A stretch of 64,000 bases of DNA from Mannheimia pernigra (GTDB lineage Bacteria > Pseudomonadota > Gammaproteobacteria > Enterobacterales > Pasteurellaceae): assembly GCF_013377995.1 (NCBI RefSeq), contig NZ_CP055305.1:372001-436000 (forward strand), read 5' to 3'. The stretch's first letter is position 1. Every line of letters begins with the position of its first letter. This document shows positions 31,575 through 40,234 of the stretch, piece by piece. Below the pieces are notes generated by a model. That model saw only the letters and a list, made by a program, of their open reading frames with translations. It searched no databases and was not told where the DNA came from. The translations under genes and the position numbers were made by a program.

Positions 31575-32042
31575 CTATTCTCGATGATAAGGGTGATTAA
31601 TAGTGACTGACCACGCACGATATAAACTCTCCGCAACCACCACACGCACCAATGGATGCGGTAATGTTAAAGGCGATAACGACCAACTTTGCTCTGCAGC
31701 CGCCTTACATTCAGGCGACAACCCTTCAGGTCCACCAATTAACAAAGCAATATCTCGCCCGTCATTTTTCCAACCATCTAACTGAGAGGCTAACTGCTCT
31801 GTCGTCCACGTCTTACCTGGAATATCAAGCGTAACGATTTTTGCCTTACCCGCAGCCGCTAACATCGCCCTCCCCTCAAGCTCTAGAATGCGTTTAGTAT
31901 CGGCATTCTTACCTCGTTTTCCGGCTGGAATTTCTATCAACTCAAACGGCATCTCTTTCGGGAAGCGACGTTGATATTCTTCAAACCCCATTGTCACCCA
32001 AACTGGCATTTTTGTGCCAACTGCAATTAATTGAATTTTCAT
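31575..32042 (-). CDS. rlmH: 23S rRNA pseudouridine-1915 methyltransferase RlmH
   Basis: This 155-residue SPOUT methyltransferase modifies pseudouridine 1915 of 23S rRNA in 70S ribosomes. GGPEGLS near residue 105 and the terminal SLSPLTLPHPLVRVVVAESLYRAW segment are family marks, ending NHPYHRE as in E. coli. The ATG at 32042 gives the family N-terminus MKIQLIAVGTKMP. An ATG 15 bases upstream is possible but less likely. Confidence 0.95.
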   Translation of the reverse strand: MKIQLIAVGTKMPVWVTMGFEEYQRRFPKEMPFELIEIPAGKRGKNADTKRILELEGRAMLAAAGKAKIVTLDIPGKTWTTEQLASQLDGWKNDGRDIALLIGGPEGLSPECKAAAEQSWSLSPLTLPHPLVRVVVAESLYRAWSVTINHPYHRE

Positions 32043-32055
32043 TTTCTTGATACTC

Positions 32056-32108
32056 ACAAGCGGTTGAATTTACAGAATAATTTGCAAAAAATCTTACAAA
32101 AATAACCG
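32056..32108 (-). terminator. USS-pair stem between rsfS and rlmH
   Basis: ACAAGCGGTT (from about 32056) faces AACCGCTTG (ending about 32112) across a spacer holding GCAAAAAAT. The arms are two inverted uptake sequences. Whether it ends transcription or only attenuates it inside the cluster is unclear. Confidence 0.4.
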
Positions 32109-32133
32109 CTTGCAATCCTACTCAAAACACAAT

Positions 32134-32448
32134 TTACGCCCAAAGTTTCTCTAATTGATACATCTCACGGCTATCTTCTTGCAACAAGTGAACAATCGCC
32201 TGCCCGAAATCTACCACAATCCAATCTGCAACCGCTTTACCCTCATCACCAAAAACCTCAATTCCCGCTTGCTTTGCTTCACTCACCAAACGATCCGCCG
32301 TTGAAGCCACATGGCGACTTGATGTCCCAGTTGCTAAAATCATCGTATCCGTAATGCTTGATTTACCTTTCACATCAATGGCTAAAATATCCTTTGCCTT
32401 TAAATCATCTAACGTTTTTGTTAAAAATTCGACTAAATTTTGTTCCAC
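32134..32448 (-). CDS. rsfS: Ribosomal silencing factor RsfS
   Basis: This protein of about 104 residues binds ribosomal protein L14 and prevents subunit joining in starvation. Family marks are DDLKAKDILAIDVKGKSS, TGTSSRHV and ADWIVVDFGQAIVHLL, ending YQLEKLW. The GTG at 32448 is favoured because it reproduces the E. coli length (105). ATGs at 32469 and 32466 are alternatives without an evident ribosome-binding site. The longer upstream reading extends into a USS pair (32509-32558) and is rejected. Confidence 0.88.
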   Translation of the reverse strand: MEQNLVEFLTKTLDDLKAKDILAIDVKGKSSITDTMILATGTSSRHVASTADRLVSEAKQAGIEVFGDEGKAVADWIVVDFGQAIVHLLQEDSREMYQLEKLWA

Positions 32449-32508
32449 TCTATTTTTCTCTCTCATCATAAAAACGTGGGATTTTAACATAAATTGGGCA
32501 GCTATAAG

Positions 32509-32558
32509 ACAACAAGCGGCTATTTTTGCAAAAAATCTTACAAAAATAGCCGCTTGCA
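32509..32558. repeat. Inverted pair of variant uptake sequences upstream of rsfS
   Basis: ACAAGCGGCTATTTTTG (from 32509) and CAAAAATAGCCGCTTG (ending about 32557) form a 15-16 bp inverted repeat. Both copies carry the same departure from the USS core (GCGGC for GCGGT), so the pairing is kept. It probably acts as a terminator for whatever is transcribed toward it. Confidence 0.6.
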
Positions 32559-32688
32559 TATATCACCAACTCTTCAAACTTACTATGCCTAAAAAAGCTC
32601 AATTATCCTGTTGAAAAATTTTTAATATTGCGGTGAAAATTACTAGAGTAGTGGCAATGTCTCTAACATATTCTCATGAAAACAAAAA

Positions 32689-32717
32689 AACGGTTCTCCT
32701 ATTTAAAGAGAACCGTT
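32689..32717 (-). terminator. Terminator of the uxuA operon
   Basis: The 10-bp stem AACGGTTCTC (32689-32698) with GAGAACCGTT (32708-32717) is followed on the minus strand by TTTTTTTG. It lies 13 bases past the uxuA stop and closes the five-gene operon. Confidence 0.9.
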
Positions 32718-32730
32718 CAGTTAAAACAAT

Positions 32731-33915
32731 TTAGTCATTAAAATAGACCCTTTTTAATGCAAATTCTAAACCTCGAATTTCCGCCAAACCTCTCAAACGG
32801 CCAATTGCAGAATACCCTGGATTGGTTTTTTTCTTGAGATCATCCAACATTTGATGACCATGATCAGGACGCATTGGAATTAAACGGTTATCTCCCTTTG
32901 CTTTACGACGACTTTCTTCTGTTAAAATTGCCTTTACTACACCAAACATATCTACATCGCCCGCCAGATGATCCGCTTCGTGGAAGCTTTGTATATTCTT
33001 TTCACGTTGAGTCGCTCGTAAATGCACGAAATAAATACGATCCGCAAACTTTTCTGCCATTTTAACCAAATCATTATCGGCTAACACACCATACGAGCCA
33101 GTACAGAAAGTAAAGCCGTTCGCAGTAAGCGATTGAGTTTCAACAAACCATTGCATATCCTCAATAGTAGAGACAATACGCGGCAACCCTAAAATTGGGC
33201 GAGGAGGATCATCTGGATGAATTGCCATACGGATCCCTACTTCCTGAGCAACAGGCACAATTTCATTTAAGAAATAAGCTAAATGGGCACGGAATTTCTC
33301 AGCCGAAATATTTTTATAGCGATCAAGCTGAGCTTGGAACTCTTCTAAGGTATAGCCTTCTTCAGAGCCTGGTAATCCAGCAATAATATTCTTAGTTAAT
33401 TTTGCTATATCCGCTTCGCTCATTTTTTCAAAATAAGTCTTGGCTTCTACTCTCTCTGCTTCTGAATAGGTTTCTTCCGCCCCTGGGCGTTTTAAAATAT
33501 AGAGTTCAAATGCCGCAAAAGCAACTTGATCAAAACGCAGAGCTTTTGAGCCGTCTGGCATTTCATATTCAAGGTCGGTTCGGGTCCAATCTAAAACTGG
33601 CATAAAATTATAACAAACGGTATCAATACCACATTCCGCCAAATTACGTAATGTTTGCTTATAGTTATCAATCCATTGTTGAAAATTACCAGTTTGGGTT
33701 TTAATTTCTTCGTGAACTGGCACGCTCTCAACAACAGACCAAACTAGCCCTTTTTCTTCTAATTGAGCTTTACGTTTATTAATTTCCTCAATAGACCACA
33801 CCTGCCCATTGGGAATATGGTGCAATGCAGTTACAATACCTGTTGCCCCTGCTTGTCTTATATCGTCTAAAGAGACTGGATCGTTTGGTCCATACCAACG
33901 CCATGCTTGTTCCAT
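32731..33915 (-). CDS. uxuA: Mannonate dehydratase
   Basis: This 394-residue TIM-barrel enzyme converts D-mannonate to 2-keto-3-deoxygluconate in glucuronate breakdown. It begins MEQAWRWYGPNDPVSL, the UxuA hallmark. The conserved HPDDPPRPILGLPRIVS and FCTGSYGV blocks precede metal-binding HLR and MRPDHG segments. It is the last gene of the dctQ-dctM-GH31-uxuR-uxuA operon, 24 bases after uxuR. Confidence 0.96.
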   Translation of the reverse strand: MEQAWRWYGPNDPVSLDDIRQAGATGIVTALHHIPNGQVWSIEEINKRKAQLEEKGLVWSVVESVPVHEEIKTQTGNFQQWIDNYKQTLRNLAECGIDTVCYNFMPVLDWTRTDLEYEMPDGSKALRFDQVAFAAFELYILKRPGAEETYSEAERVEAKTYFEKMSEADIAKLTKNIIAGLPGSEEGYTLEEFQAQLDRYKNISAEKFRAHLAYFLNEIVPVAQEVGIRMAIHPDDPPRPILGLPRIVSTIEDMQWFVETQSLTANGFTFCTGSYGVLADNDLVKMAEKFADRIYFVHLRATQREKNIQSFHEADHLAGDVDMFGVVKAILTEESRRKAKGDNRLIPMRPDHGHQMLDDLKKKTNPGYSAIGRLRGLAEIRGLEFALKRVYFND

Positions 33916-33939
33916 AGTAAACTCCTGGTTATAGTTATA

Positions 33940-34689
33940 TTAAAAATTAACAGCTAACGGACTAACATTAAACAAGTAACCATCAAAGTTTGGATCGTCT
34001 AAATCCGATAACTCAAATAGTTTTTGTTTTACATTTTCTAAATGTTGCCACATCATTTTTCTCGCCATCACAGGATCTTTTCTCTGTATAGCTGCAATAA
34101 TATTTTCGTGATCTTTCAACCATAAATAGCGGTAACTTTGATCAGGAATATGAGCGTGTAATCCTTTCCACATGGGGCTATTTGTCCTATACTCCCAAAG
34201 ATCTTTCTGCATACGAATAATCACCTCATTTTGCGTAATTTCTGCAATCGTTTTGTGAAAATCTTCATCTGCAACATAGTCTTCATCACCATGCTCTAGG
34301 TTTTTACGTTCACGCTCTAAGATGTCTTTGAGTTGTAAAACATCTGCTCTGGTTGCTTGAATTGCTGCAAATTCAGCAATACTGCTTTCCAATAATTGCC
34401 TTGCTTGTAACAATTCAAATGGTCCAACATCGGGTAAATCATCCGTTTCTTCAACATTTACCTTTGGTAAATTGATCACATAAACACCCGAACCTTTACG
34501 AACTTCTACTAAATTTTCAAGCTCAAGCATAATAAGCGCCTCACGAATCACTGTGCGACTTACATTGAAGTAGTTTGATAAATCACGTTCTGCTGGTAAT
34601 TTGTCGCCTACTTTATAAGCTCCACTCAGTAATTCTGCTTTTAGCTCTTGCCCTATTTTTTTATAAGAACGTAAATCTTCAGGTGCCAT
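33940..34689 (-). CDS. uxuR: GntR/FadR-family regulator, UxuR/ExuR-like
   Basis: This 249-residue DNA-binding protein has an N-terminal winged helix-turn-helix (residues 8-75, GDKLPAERDLSNYFNVSRTVIREAL). A helical FCD ligand-binding domain follows, with the metal-binding histidines expected around DEDFHKTIAE and the HENIIAAI stretch. UxuR and ExuR repress hexuronate genes and are released by uronate-derived ligands. Location inside the hexuronate operon suggests autoregulation through the palindrome at 39088-39120. Whether the ligand is mannonate, fructuronate or glucuronate cannot be seen. Confidence 0.85.
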   Translation of the reverse strand: MAPEDLRSYKKIGQELKAELLSGAYKVGDKLPAERDLSNYFNVSRTVIREALIMLELENLVEVRKGSGVYVINLPKVNVEETDDLPDVGPFELLQARQLLESSIAEFAAIQATRADVLQLKDILERERKNLEHGDEDYVADEDFHKTIAEITQNEVIIRMQKDLWEYRTNSPMWKGLHAHIPDQSYRYLWLKDHENIIAAIQRKDPVMARKMMWQHLENVKQKLFELSDLDDPNFDGYLFNVSPLAVNF

Positions 34690-34718
34690 AATGTTTCTAA
34701 TAATGCCTCTAATCTAAA

Positions 34719-37097
34719 TTAAATTTCTGAAATGGATAACTTATAGCCATTTTCAACAGGTTTGCCATTTACAATTAATTGACGTTTCTCAGGGTGAGGC
34801 AATCTAAAGACAAGTTCTTTATATTGTGGCTCATATTCACCTGTTTTAGTTAAATTGACTTCAACTGCTGTATTTGAGCAATTTAACTCAATGTCTAAGG
34901 TTAAATGTGTACCATTTAAATAATCAAAACTTGCTCCATCATCATCAAAAATAGATGATATTGCTTTACCTTGATCAATAAACGGCATAATTAATAATTC
35001 ACGGTAATTATCTATCAATGTGTTAGAGCGTCCTTTTGAACCAAGAGGAATAATAGAACCAGCTCTTAGGAATAATGGAATACGCTCTATAGGTGCATCA
35101 ACCGTAATTGTTTCTCCACCATAATACCATTGATGTGTATAAAAATCATACCAACCTGTATAATTACAAGGTAAGTAAACATCTCGTTTACGTTGCCCTT
35201 CTTCTACTATTGATGCAATCAACAAATCCTTACCAAACAGATAATCATCGTTTTCAGCAAATGTCTTTGTATCGTGCTCATGATCTAAGAATGTCGGACG
35301 TAACATTGGCTCTGCTTGTGTATGTGCTTGCCATAGTAAATTATAGATATATGGCATTAAGCGGTAACGTAACTGAATTGCATCACGGATAATATTAGTT
35401 ACTTCAGGATACATCCAAGGCTCATTAACTGTTTTATCATCATTCCAAGAATGGATAGTAAAACGAGGGTGCATTACCCCATTTTGAACCCAACGCACAA
35501 ACAGCTCTGGCTCTGGCTTATTACCAGAGAAACCACCAACATCGTGCCCAACATTATATAGAGCAGATAAGCTCATACCTAAGCCCATTTTGATATTATA
35601 TTTCAATGTATGCCAACTAGTACGGTTATCACCAGACCAAGTTTGGACATAACGGTTCATACCTGATGAACCAGAACGAGAGATCAAATAAGGTCGAAGA
35701 TTCGGCGCAAACTCTTTTTGAGCCTCAAAGGACGATTTCATCATCAACAATGGCTGAAGTGGTCGAATAAGTTTAATCGGTAGCCCCTTACCAAAGAAAT
35801 GGCACTTAGCATAATCGTCCCAAACTTCATACTCATTATTGTCATTCCAAGTTGAACCAATCCCCATTTCCATTAATAGGGTTTTCACATTAGATTTCCA
35901 CCAATCTACTGTTGCCGGATTGGTAAAATCTAAGTGTGATCCCTCATCGTCCCAAAACATTGAACGCTCTGGATTATCTGACTCTGAATCCTTAATGAAT
36001 AATCCTTTTTCTGCAATCTCATTATAGCGAGGGTGATCTTGCAATAAACAAGGCTTAATATTTGCGGCCAAATTCATTCCTGCATCCAAAAAGTATTTAC
36101 TCATTAATTTCGGTTGTGGAACTTTGTCATAATTCCAGTTAAACACATAGCGTTTACCGCTAATCGAAGTATAGCCTGATGATAATTGGAATGAATCACA
36201 CGGGATATTATGCTCACGACATAAATCAACAAATTTTTTCAGCTGTTCTTGAGCATCAGGTGCATCGGTATAACTCATTGTTGAGCCACTATAGCCTAGG
36301 CTCCAACGAGGTCCAAAAATAGTACCACCTGTTAATTGAGTATATTTCTTGGTTACATCTAAAATTTGCGGACCTAAAATCATATAGTAATCTAGATCAC
36401 CATCTTCGGCTTTGTAATTGCGATAATAAGCGTGGTAGTTATCAATTTCACTACCTAACACAAACCAACAAGGAGCTAAGTTGTCGTAATAAATACCGTA
36501 GCTTGCTTCTTCAGCGTGAGTAATATAAAACGGAATATGTTTATAAAGTGGATCCATATGCTCCGCGTTATAGCCCATAGCATCAATATTACGCATCTCA
36601 AAACGACGACCGTGTCGGTTTAAATTCCCTGTTTTTTCTCCCAAACCATAATATTGCTCATTCATGCTACGATTTAGATAGTGAGTAACGTTAGTATTAG
36701 AAATACCGAATAAATAAGCCCCTGTTTTACGATCTGATGCAAAGGTTTTCCACTCTCCATCAACTTTACGCTGCCATTCCAAATAAAGTGGCTGATGTAC
36801 AATGACTTTTAAACAAGCGGTCGAAATTTCTAAAGAATTTGCAGATTCATTCACCTCATAATCAGGTAATGAAAAACCTTCTACAGACCACTTATCTCTA
36901 CCTTCCCATTGCACATCATCTGTATTAGGACTAACCGCCCAAGTTGCAGGAACCCTAAATTCATTGTTACGGGTAAAGGCTATACGGAAAATATCTTTTT
37001 CTAATACAAAAATATGCAATCCAATATCACGTTCACATTGGATATCAATGCGATTATTTTCGTGCTTGCTAAACTGCCAATTTTTTAATGTTTTCAT
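34719..37097 (-). CDS. Glycoside hydrolase family 31 enzyme
   Basis: This 792-residue protein has the GH31 plan: an N-terminal beta domain, a catalytic barrel and C-terminal beta domains. The nucleophile is D419 in W-N-D-N-N-E and the acid/base is D490 in W-S-G-D-N. The barrel motif GLGEKTGNLNRHGRRFEM precedes them. There is no signal peptide, so it acts in the cytoplasm on an imported compound. Most GH31 enzymes cleave alpha-glucosides or alpha-xylosides. Its place between the TRAP permease and uxuR suggests an alpha-linked uronate-containing disaccharide, which is inference. Confidence 0.85.
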   Translation of the reverse strand: MKTLKNWQFSKHENNRIDIQCERDIGLHIFVLEKDIFRIAFTRNNEFRVPATWAVSPNTDDVQWEGRDKWSVEGFSLPDYEVNESANSLEISTACLKVIVHQPLYLEWQRKVDGEWKTFASDRKTGAYLFGISNTNVTHYLNRSMNEQYYGLGEKTGNLNRHGRRFEMRNIDAMGYNAEHMDPLYKHIPFYITHAEEASYGIYYDNLAPCWFVLGSEIDNYHAYYRNYKAEDGDLDYYMILGPQILDVTKKYTQLTGGTIFGPRWSLGYSGSTMSYTDAPDAQEQLKKFVDLCREHNIPCDSFQLSSGYTSISGKRYVFNWNYDKVPQPKLMSKYFLDAGMNLAANIKPCLLQDHPRYNEIAEKGLFIKDSESDNPERSMFWDDEGSHLDFTNPATVDWWKSNVKTLLMEMGIGSTWNDNNEYEVWDDYAKCHFFGKGLPIKLIRPLQPLLMMKSSFEAQKEFAPNLRPYLISRSGSSGMNRYVQTWSGDNRTSWHTLKYNIKMGLGMSLSALYNVGHDVGGFSGNKPEPELFVRWVQNGVMHPRFTIHSWNDDKTVNEPWMYPEVTNIIRDAIQLRYRLMPYIYNLLWQAHTQAEPMLRPTFLDHEHDTKTFAENDDYLFGKDLLIASIVEEGQRKRDVYLPCNYTGWYDFYTHQWYYGGETITVDAPIERIPLFLRAGSIIPLGSKGRSNTLIDNYRELLIMPFIDQGKAISSIFDDDGASFDYLNGTHLTLDIELNCSNTAVEVNLTKTGEYEPQYKELVFRLPHPEKRQLIVNGKPVENGYKLSISEI

Positions 37098-37113
37098 ATT
37101 GACTATTCCTGGA

Positions 37114-38415
37114 TTAATAACCTAATAGCAATTGTGGTAAGGCAAGGCTTAATGAAGGCACATAAGTTACTAATAACAATGCTAAGATTAAGACTGCATA
37201 GAAAGGTAGTAATGGTTTGATCACCTGATTGATTCTCACACCACCAACAGAACAACCAATGAACAAGGCACTACCTACTGGAGGCGTACAAATACCAATT
37301 GATAAGTTAAATGCCATTAAGATACCGAAATGTACAGGATCCATACCTAAATCGGTAACAATAGGGAAGAAAATTGGTGTAAAGATAAGTAATGCTGGTG
37401 TCATATCCATAAATACACCTACAATCAATAAGATAATATTGATGATTAAGAGAATCACGATTGGATTATCTGATATTGCCAATAAACCATCGCTAATAGT
37501 ATAAGGAATATCTGCATTTGCCATTACCCAAGACATTCCCATTGATGTGCCGATTAAAAGCAATACAATTGCAGTAGTAACTACGGATTCTAAAATCACT
37601 TTCGGCAATTCCTTAATTGATACCTCACGATAAATCAATACAGCAAGAATAAGGGTATAAACAACTGCAAAAGCTGATGCTTCAGTTGCTGTGAAAATAC
37701 CAACGATTATCCCTCCCATAATAACAACAATTAAACCAAGGCTTGGTAACGCATCTAAAGTTTTCTTAAACACCTCAGATTTAGTTGGTTTCAGTGAAAC
37801 TGGGTAATTACGTTTTTTAGCAATATAACCAATAATCAACATAATCGATAATCCCATTAAAATACCAGGAATATAGCCAGCTAAAAATAATGCACCGATT
37901 GATGTGCCACCAGTTACCAATGAATAAACGATAAAAGTATTACTTGGTGGAATTAATAACCCTGTTGGACAAGAAGCAATGTTTACTGCTGCTGAAAATG
38001 CAGGATCATAACCTTCTTTCTTTTGTAATGGAGACATAATTCCCCCCATTGCTGCACCAGATGCAACTGCAGAACCTGAAATTGAACCAAACATCATATT
38101 AGCTAACACGTTTACGTGAGCCAAAGAACCTGGCAAGCGCCCACCTATTACTTTTGCAAATTCAATTAAACGTAAAGCAATACCACCTCTATTCATAATA
38201 TTACCTGCAAGGATAAAAAATGGGATTGCAAGCAATGAAAAACTATCTAAGCCAGAAGCCATTTTCTGTGTAATTACAGTAATTGCTGCATCAAAAGGTA
38301 CAGACATCATTACAGTAATTAGAGATGCTAAGCCGATAGAGAATGAAATTGGTACACCAATAAAAAGGAAGAGAAAGAATGTAGAACAAAGTACAAGAAC
38401 AACTGACCATTCCAT
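37114..38415 (-). CDS. dctM: TRAP transporter large permease (DctM type)
   Basis: This 433-residue membrane protein has about 12 hydrophobic segments and carries the solute across the inner membrane, driven by sodium or proton gradients. Family marks are the GSISGSAVASGAAMGGIMSP block near residue 95, PPSNTFIVYS and NLSIGICTPPVGSALFIG. It sits 17 bases after the small subunit gene. A hexuronate substrate is inferred from the neighbouring catabolic genes. Confidence 0.92.
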   Translation of the reverse strand: MEWSVVLVLCSTFFLFLFIGVPISFSIGLASLITVMMSVPFDAAITVITQKMASGLDSFSLLAIPFFILAGNIMNRGGIALRLIEFAKVIGGRLPGSLAHVNVLANMMFGSISGSAVASGAAMGGIMSPLQKKEGYDPAFSAAVNIASCPTGLLIPPSNTFIVYSLVTGGTSIGALFLAGYIPGILMGLSIMLIIGYIAKKRNYPVSLKPTKSEVFKKTLDALPSLGLIVVIMGGIIVGIFTATEASAFAVVYTLILAVLIYREVSIKELPKVILESVVTTAIVLLLIGTSMGMSWVMANADIPYTISDGLLAISDNPIVILLIINIILLIVGVFMDMTPALLIFTPIFFPIVTDLGMDPVHFGILMAFNLSIGICTPPVGSALFIGCSVGGVRINQVIKPLLPFYAVLILALLLVTYVPSLSLALPQLLLGY

Positions 38416-38432
38416 AATATGTTCTCCTTATA

Positions 38433-38924
38433 TTAATTTAATGAGGATACTGGTTTAGCTAACGTAAATAAATCACGAATCACATAAACCAACATAAAGA
38501 AACCACTTAATGGAATGGCACTATAAACCAACCCCATTTCTATACCTAATACAGGGGAAATTTGCCCCGCATTTATTGTAGAGACCACTAATTTAATGCC
38601 TCCATAACACATAACTAGCACTATGAAACACAAGCTAATTAAGTTCACCACAAAATTTAGGCGTCTTAATTTATCTGGCGAAGATTCTAATCTTGTTGCT
38701 AATAAATCAATAGCTAAATGTTTTTTCTGACCAAACGCATAAGCTGCTCCAATTAAACCAACCCAAATAAATGAAAAACGGGCCAGTTCATCGGTATAGA
38801 CACTCGGGTCCTGTAATACAAATCGTGAAAACACTTGCCAAACAACACAAATAACAAGAAGAATACTGATGATGACACATAAGGCAGATAATGCTTTATC
38901 AATCTTAGATACAAAATTATCCAT
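38433..38924 (-). CDS. dctQ: TRAP transporter small permease (DctQ type)
   Basis: This protein of about 163 residues has four membrane helices. It has the DctQ segment YTDELARFSFIWVGLIGAAYAFGQKKHLAIDLL at about residues 42-74. It pairs with the large permease. The ATG at 38924 is chosen because AGAGGG stands five to six bases upstream and the product begins with a short soluble stretch. Longer in-frame starts up to 39002 have no such site. It is the first gene of its operon. Confidence 0.9.
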   Translation of the reverse strand: MDNFVSKIDKALSALCVIISILLVICVVWQVFSRFVLQDPSVYTDELARFSFIWVGLIGAAYAFGQKKHLAIDLLATRLESSPDKLRRLNFVVNLISLCFIVLVMCYGGIKLVVSTINAGQISPVLGIEMGLVYSAIPLSGFFMLVYVIRDLFTLAKPVSSLN

Positions 38925-39016
38925 ACAACCCTCTTTAACAAGTAATGACTCAATAAACAAAATTGGTAAACCAATTCTGCTCAATATAGTTATTTTTTGC
39001 AATAAAAAATTATTAA

Positions 39017-39038
39017 TTTTGTGATCTGGATCACCAAT
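39017..39038. promoter_or_regulatory. CRP binding site
   Basis: TGTGA-TCTGGA-TCACC (39020-39035) is nearly the ideal CRP palindrome TGTGA-N6-TCACA. Its centre (39027.5) is about 60 bases before the predicted dctP transcription start, the spacing of a class I CRP promoter. It lies between the two divergent hexuronate operons and could serve both, giving catabolite control. Confidence 0.85.
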
Positions 39039-39052
39039 TTAGAAATTTTGGT

Positions 39053-39081
39053 TTGATATGTAAAAAATAGCTTTGTATGAT
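39053..39081 (+). promoter_or_regulatory. Promoter of the dctP operon
   Basis: The -35 TTGATA (39053-39058) and -10 TATGAT (39076-39081) are separated by exactly 17 bases. The predicted start is near 39088, at the edge of the operator-like palindrome. Confidence 0.7.
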
Positions 39082-39087
39082 AGATTA

Positions 39088-39120
39088 ACAATTCAACTAA
39101 TGGATACATTAACGAATTGT
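39088..39120. promoter_or_regulatory. Nested palindromic operator, candidate UxuR site
   Basis: TAATG-GATA-CATTA (39098-39111) is a perfect palindrome nested inside ACAATTC (39088-39094) and GAATTGT (39114-39120), which are also perfect arms about the same centre. It lies at +1 to +33 of the dctP promoter, a repressor position. Assignment to the GntR-family regulator of this locus is inference. Confidence 0.55.
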
Positions 39121-39158
39121 AGATTTTGAAATTTTAACTTTATCTAGGAGAACTCAAT

Positions 39159-40157
39159 ATGTTCACTAAAAAAACACTTCTTTCAACTTCATTAGCAACT
39201 GTTTTATCACTAGGTTTAGCATTTTCTGCGTCAGCAAAAACAACATTAAAACTAAATCACAATAATGATAAAACTCACCCAGTTCATATTTCTATGCAAA
39301 AAATGGCAGATGAAGTCAAAGAATTAACGAATGGAGAAATTGTAATTCGTATCTATCCAAATAGCCAGCTAGGAACACAACGTGAATCTATCGAATTACT
39401 GCAAGCAGGCTCACTAGATATGGCGAAATCAAATGCAAGTGAAATGGAATCATTTGAGCCATCTTATGGTGCATTTAATATTCCGTACTTATTTCATAAC
39501 GTAGATCACTACTACGCAGCATTAAAAGATTCCGAAGTAGGTCAAAAAATCTTAGAAGCTTCTAAAGGTAAAGGTTTCCTAGGTTTAACTTATTATGATG
39601 GTGGTGCTCGTAGTTTCTATGCAAATAAAGAAATCAGAACGCCAGCTGATTTGAAAGGCTTAAAAGTTCGTGTTCAACCAAGCCCAAGTGCTGTAAAAAT
39701 GATGGAGCTTCTTGGCGGTTCAGCAACACCTTTAGCATATGGTGAACTTTATACAGCCTTACAGCAAAAAGTAGTCGATGCTGCAGAAAATAACGAAACA
39801 GCACTAACACTTGCTCGCCATGGTGAAGTGTCAAAAGTCTTTAGCCAAGATGAACACACTATGATTCCTGATGTTCTACTAATTAGTGAAAAAACTTGGG
39901 CTAAATTAACACCTGAACAACAAAAGGCAATAAAAACAGCAGCGGATAATTCAATGATGTCTCATAAAGATTTATGGACGAAAATGATTGAAGAAGAGAA
40001 GAAAAAAGCACAAGAACAAATGGGAGTTAAATTCATTACCGTTGAAAAACAACCATTTATTGATGCAACTAAACCAATGAAAGATGAAGTAAAAGCAGAT
40101 CCTGTAATTGGCAGCTTAGTAGAAAAAATTGATGCCCTAGCACCAACAGCTAAATAG
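39159..40157 (+). CDS. dctP: TRAP transporter substrate-binding protein (DctP type)
   Basis: This 332-residue periplasmic protein has a signal peptide ending near residue 27 (SASA). It continues with LKLNHNNDKTHPVHISMQKMADEV, the start of DctP proteins. The conserved LKGLKVRVQPSPSAVKMMELLGGSATPLAYGELYTALQQKVVDAAENN block (about residues 166-213) contains the arginine that binds the solute carboxylate. It delivers the acid to DctQM, encoded divergently. Substrate is inferred as a hexuronate. AGGAG precedes the ATG. Confidence 0.93.
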   Translation: MFTKKTLLSTSLATVLSLGLAFSASAKTTLKLNHNNDKTHPVHISMQKMADEVKELTNGEIVIRIYPNSQLGTQRESIELLQAGSLDMAKSNASEMESFEPSYGAFNIPYLFHNVDHYYAALKDSEVGQKILEASKGKGFLGLTYYDGGARSFYANKEIRTPADLKGLKVRVQPSPSAVKMMELLGGSATPLAYGELYTALQQKVVDAAENNETALTLARHGEVSKVFSQDEHTMIPDVLLISEKTWAKLTPEQQKAIKTAADNSMMSHKDLWTKMIEEEKKKAQEQMGVKFITVEKQPFIDATKPMKDEVKADPVIGSLVEKIDALAPTAK

Positions 40158-40234
40158 TTAAAACACACAAAAATCTATTGCCACCTAAGGTAGCAATAGA
40201 TTTTTATAAGAATATAAATAAAGAGGATAAATTA

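Noticed and set aside
32449..32559. N-terminal extension of rsfS
   Set aside because: It crosses a USS-type inverted repeat and goes beyond the normal family length.
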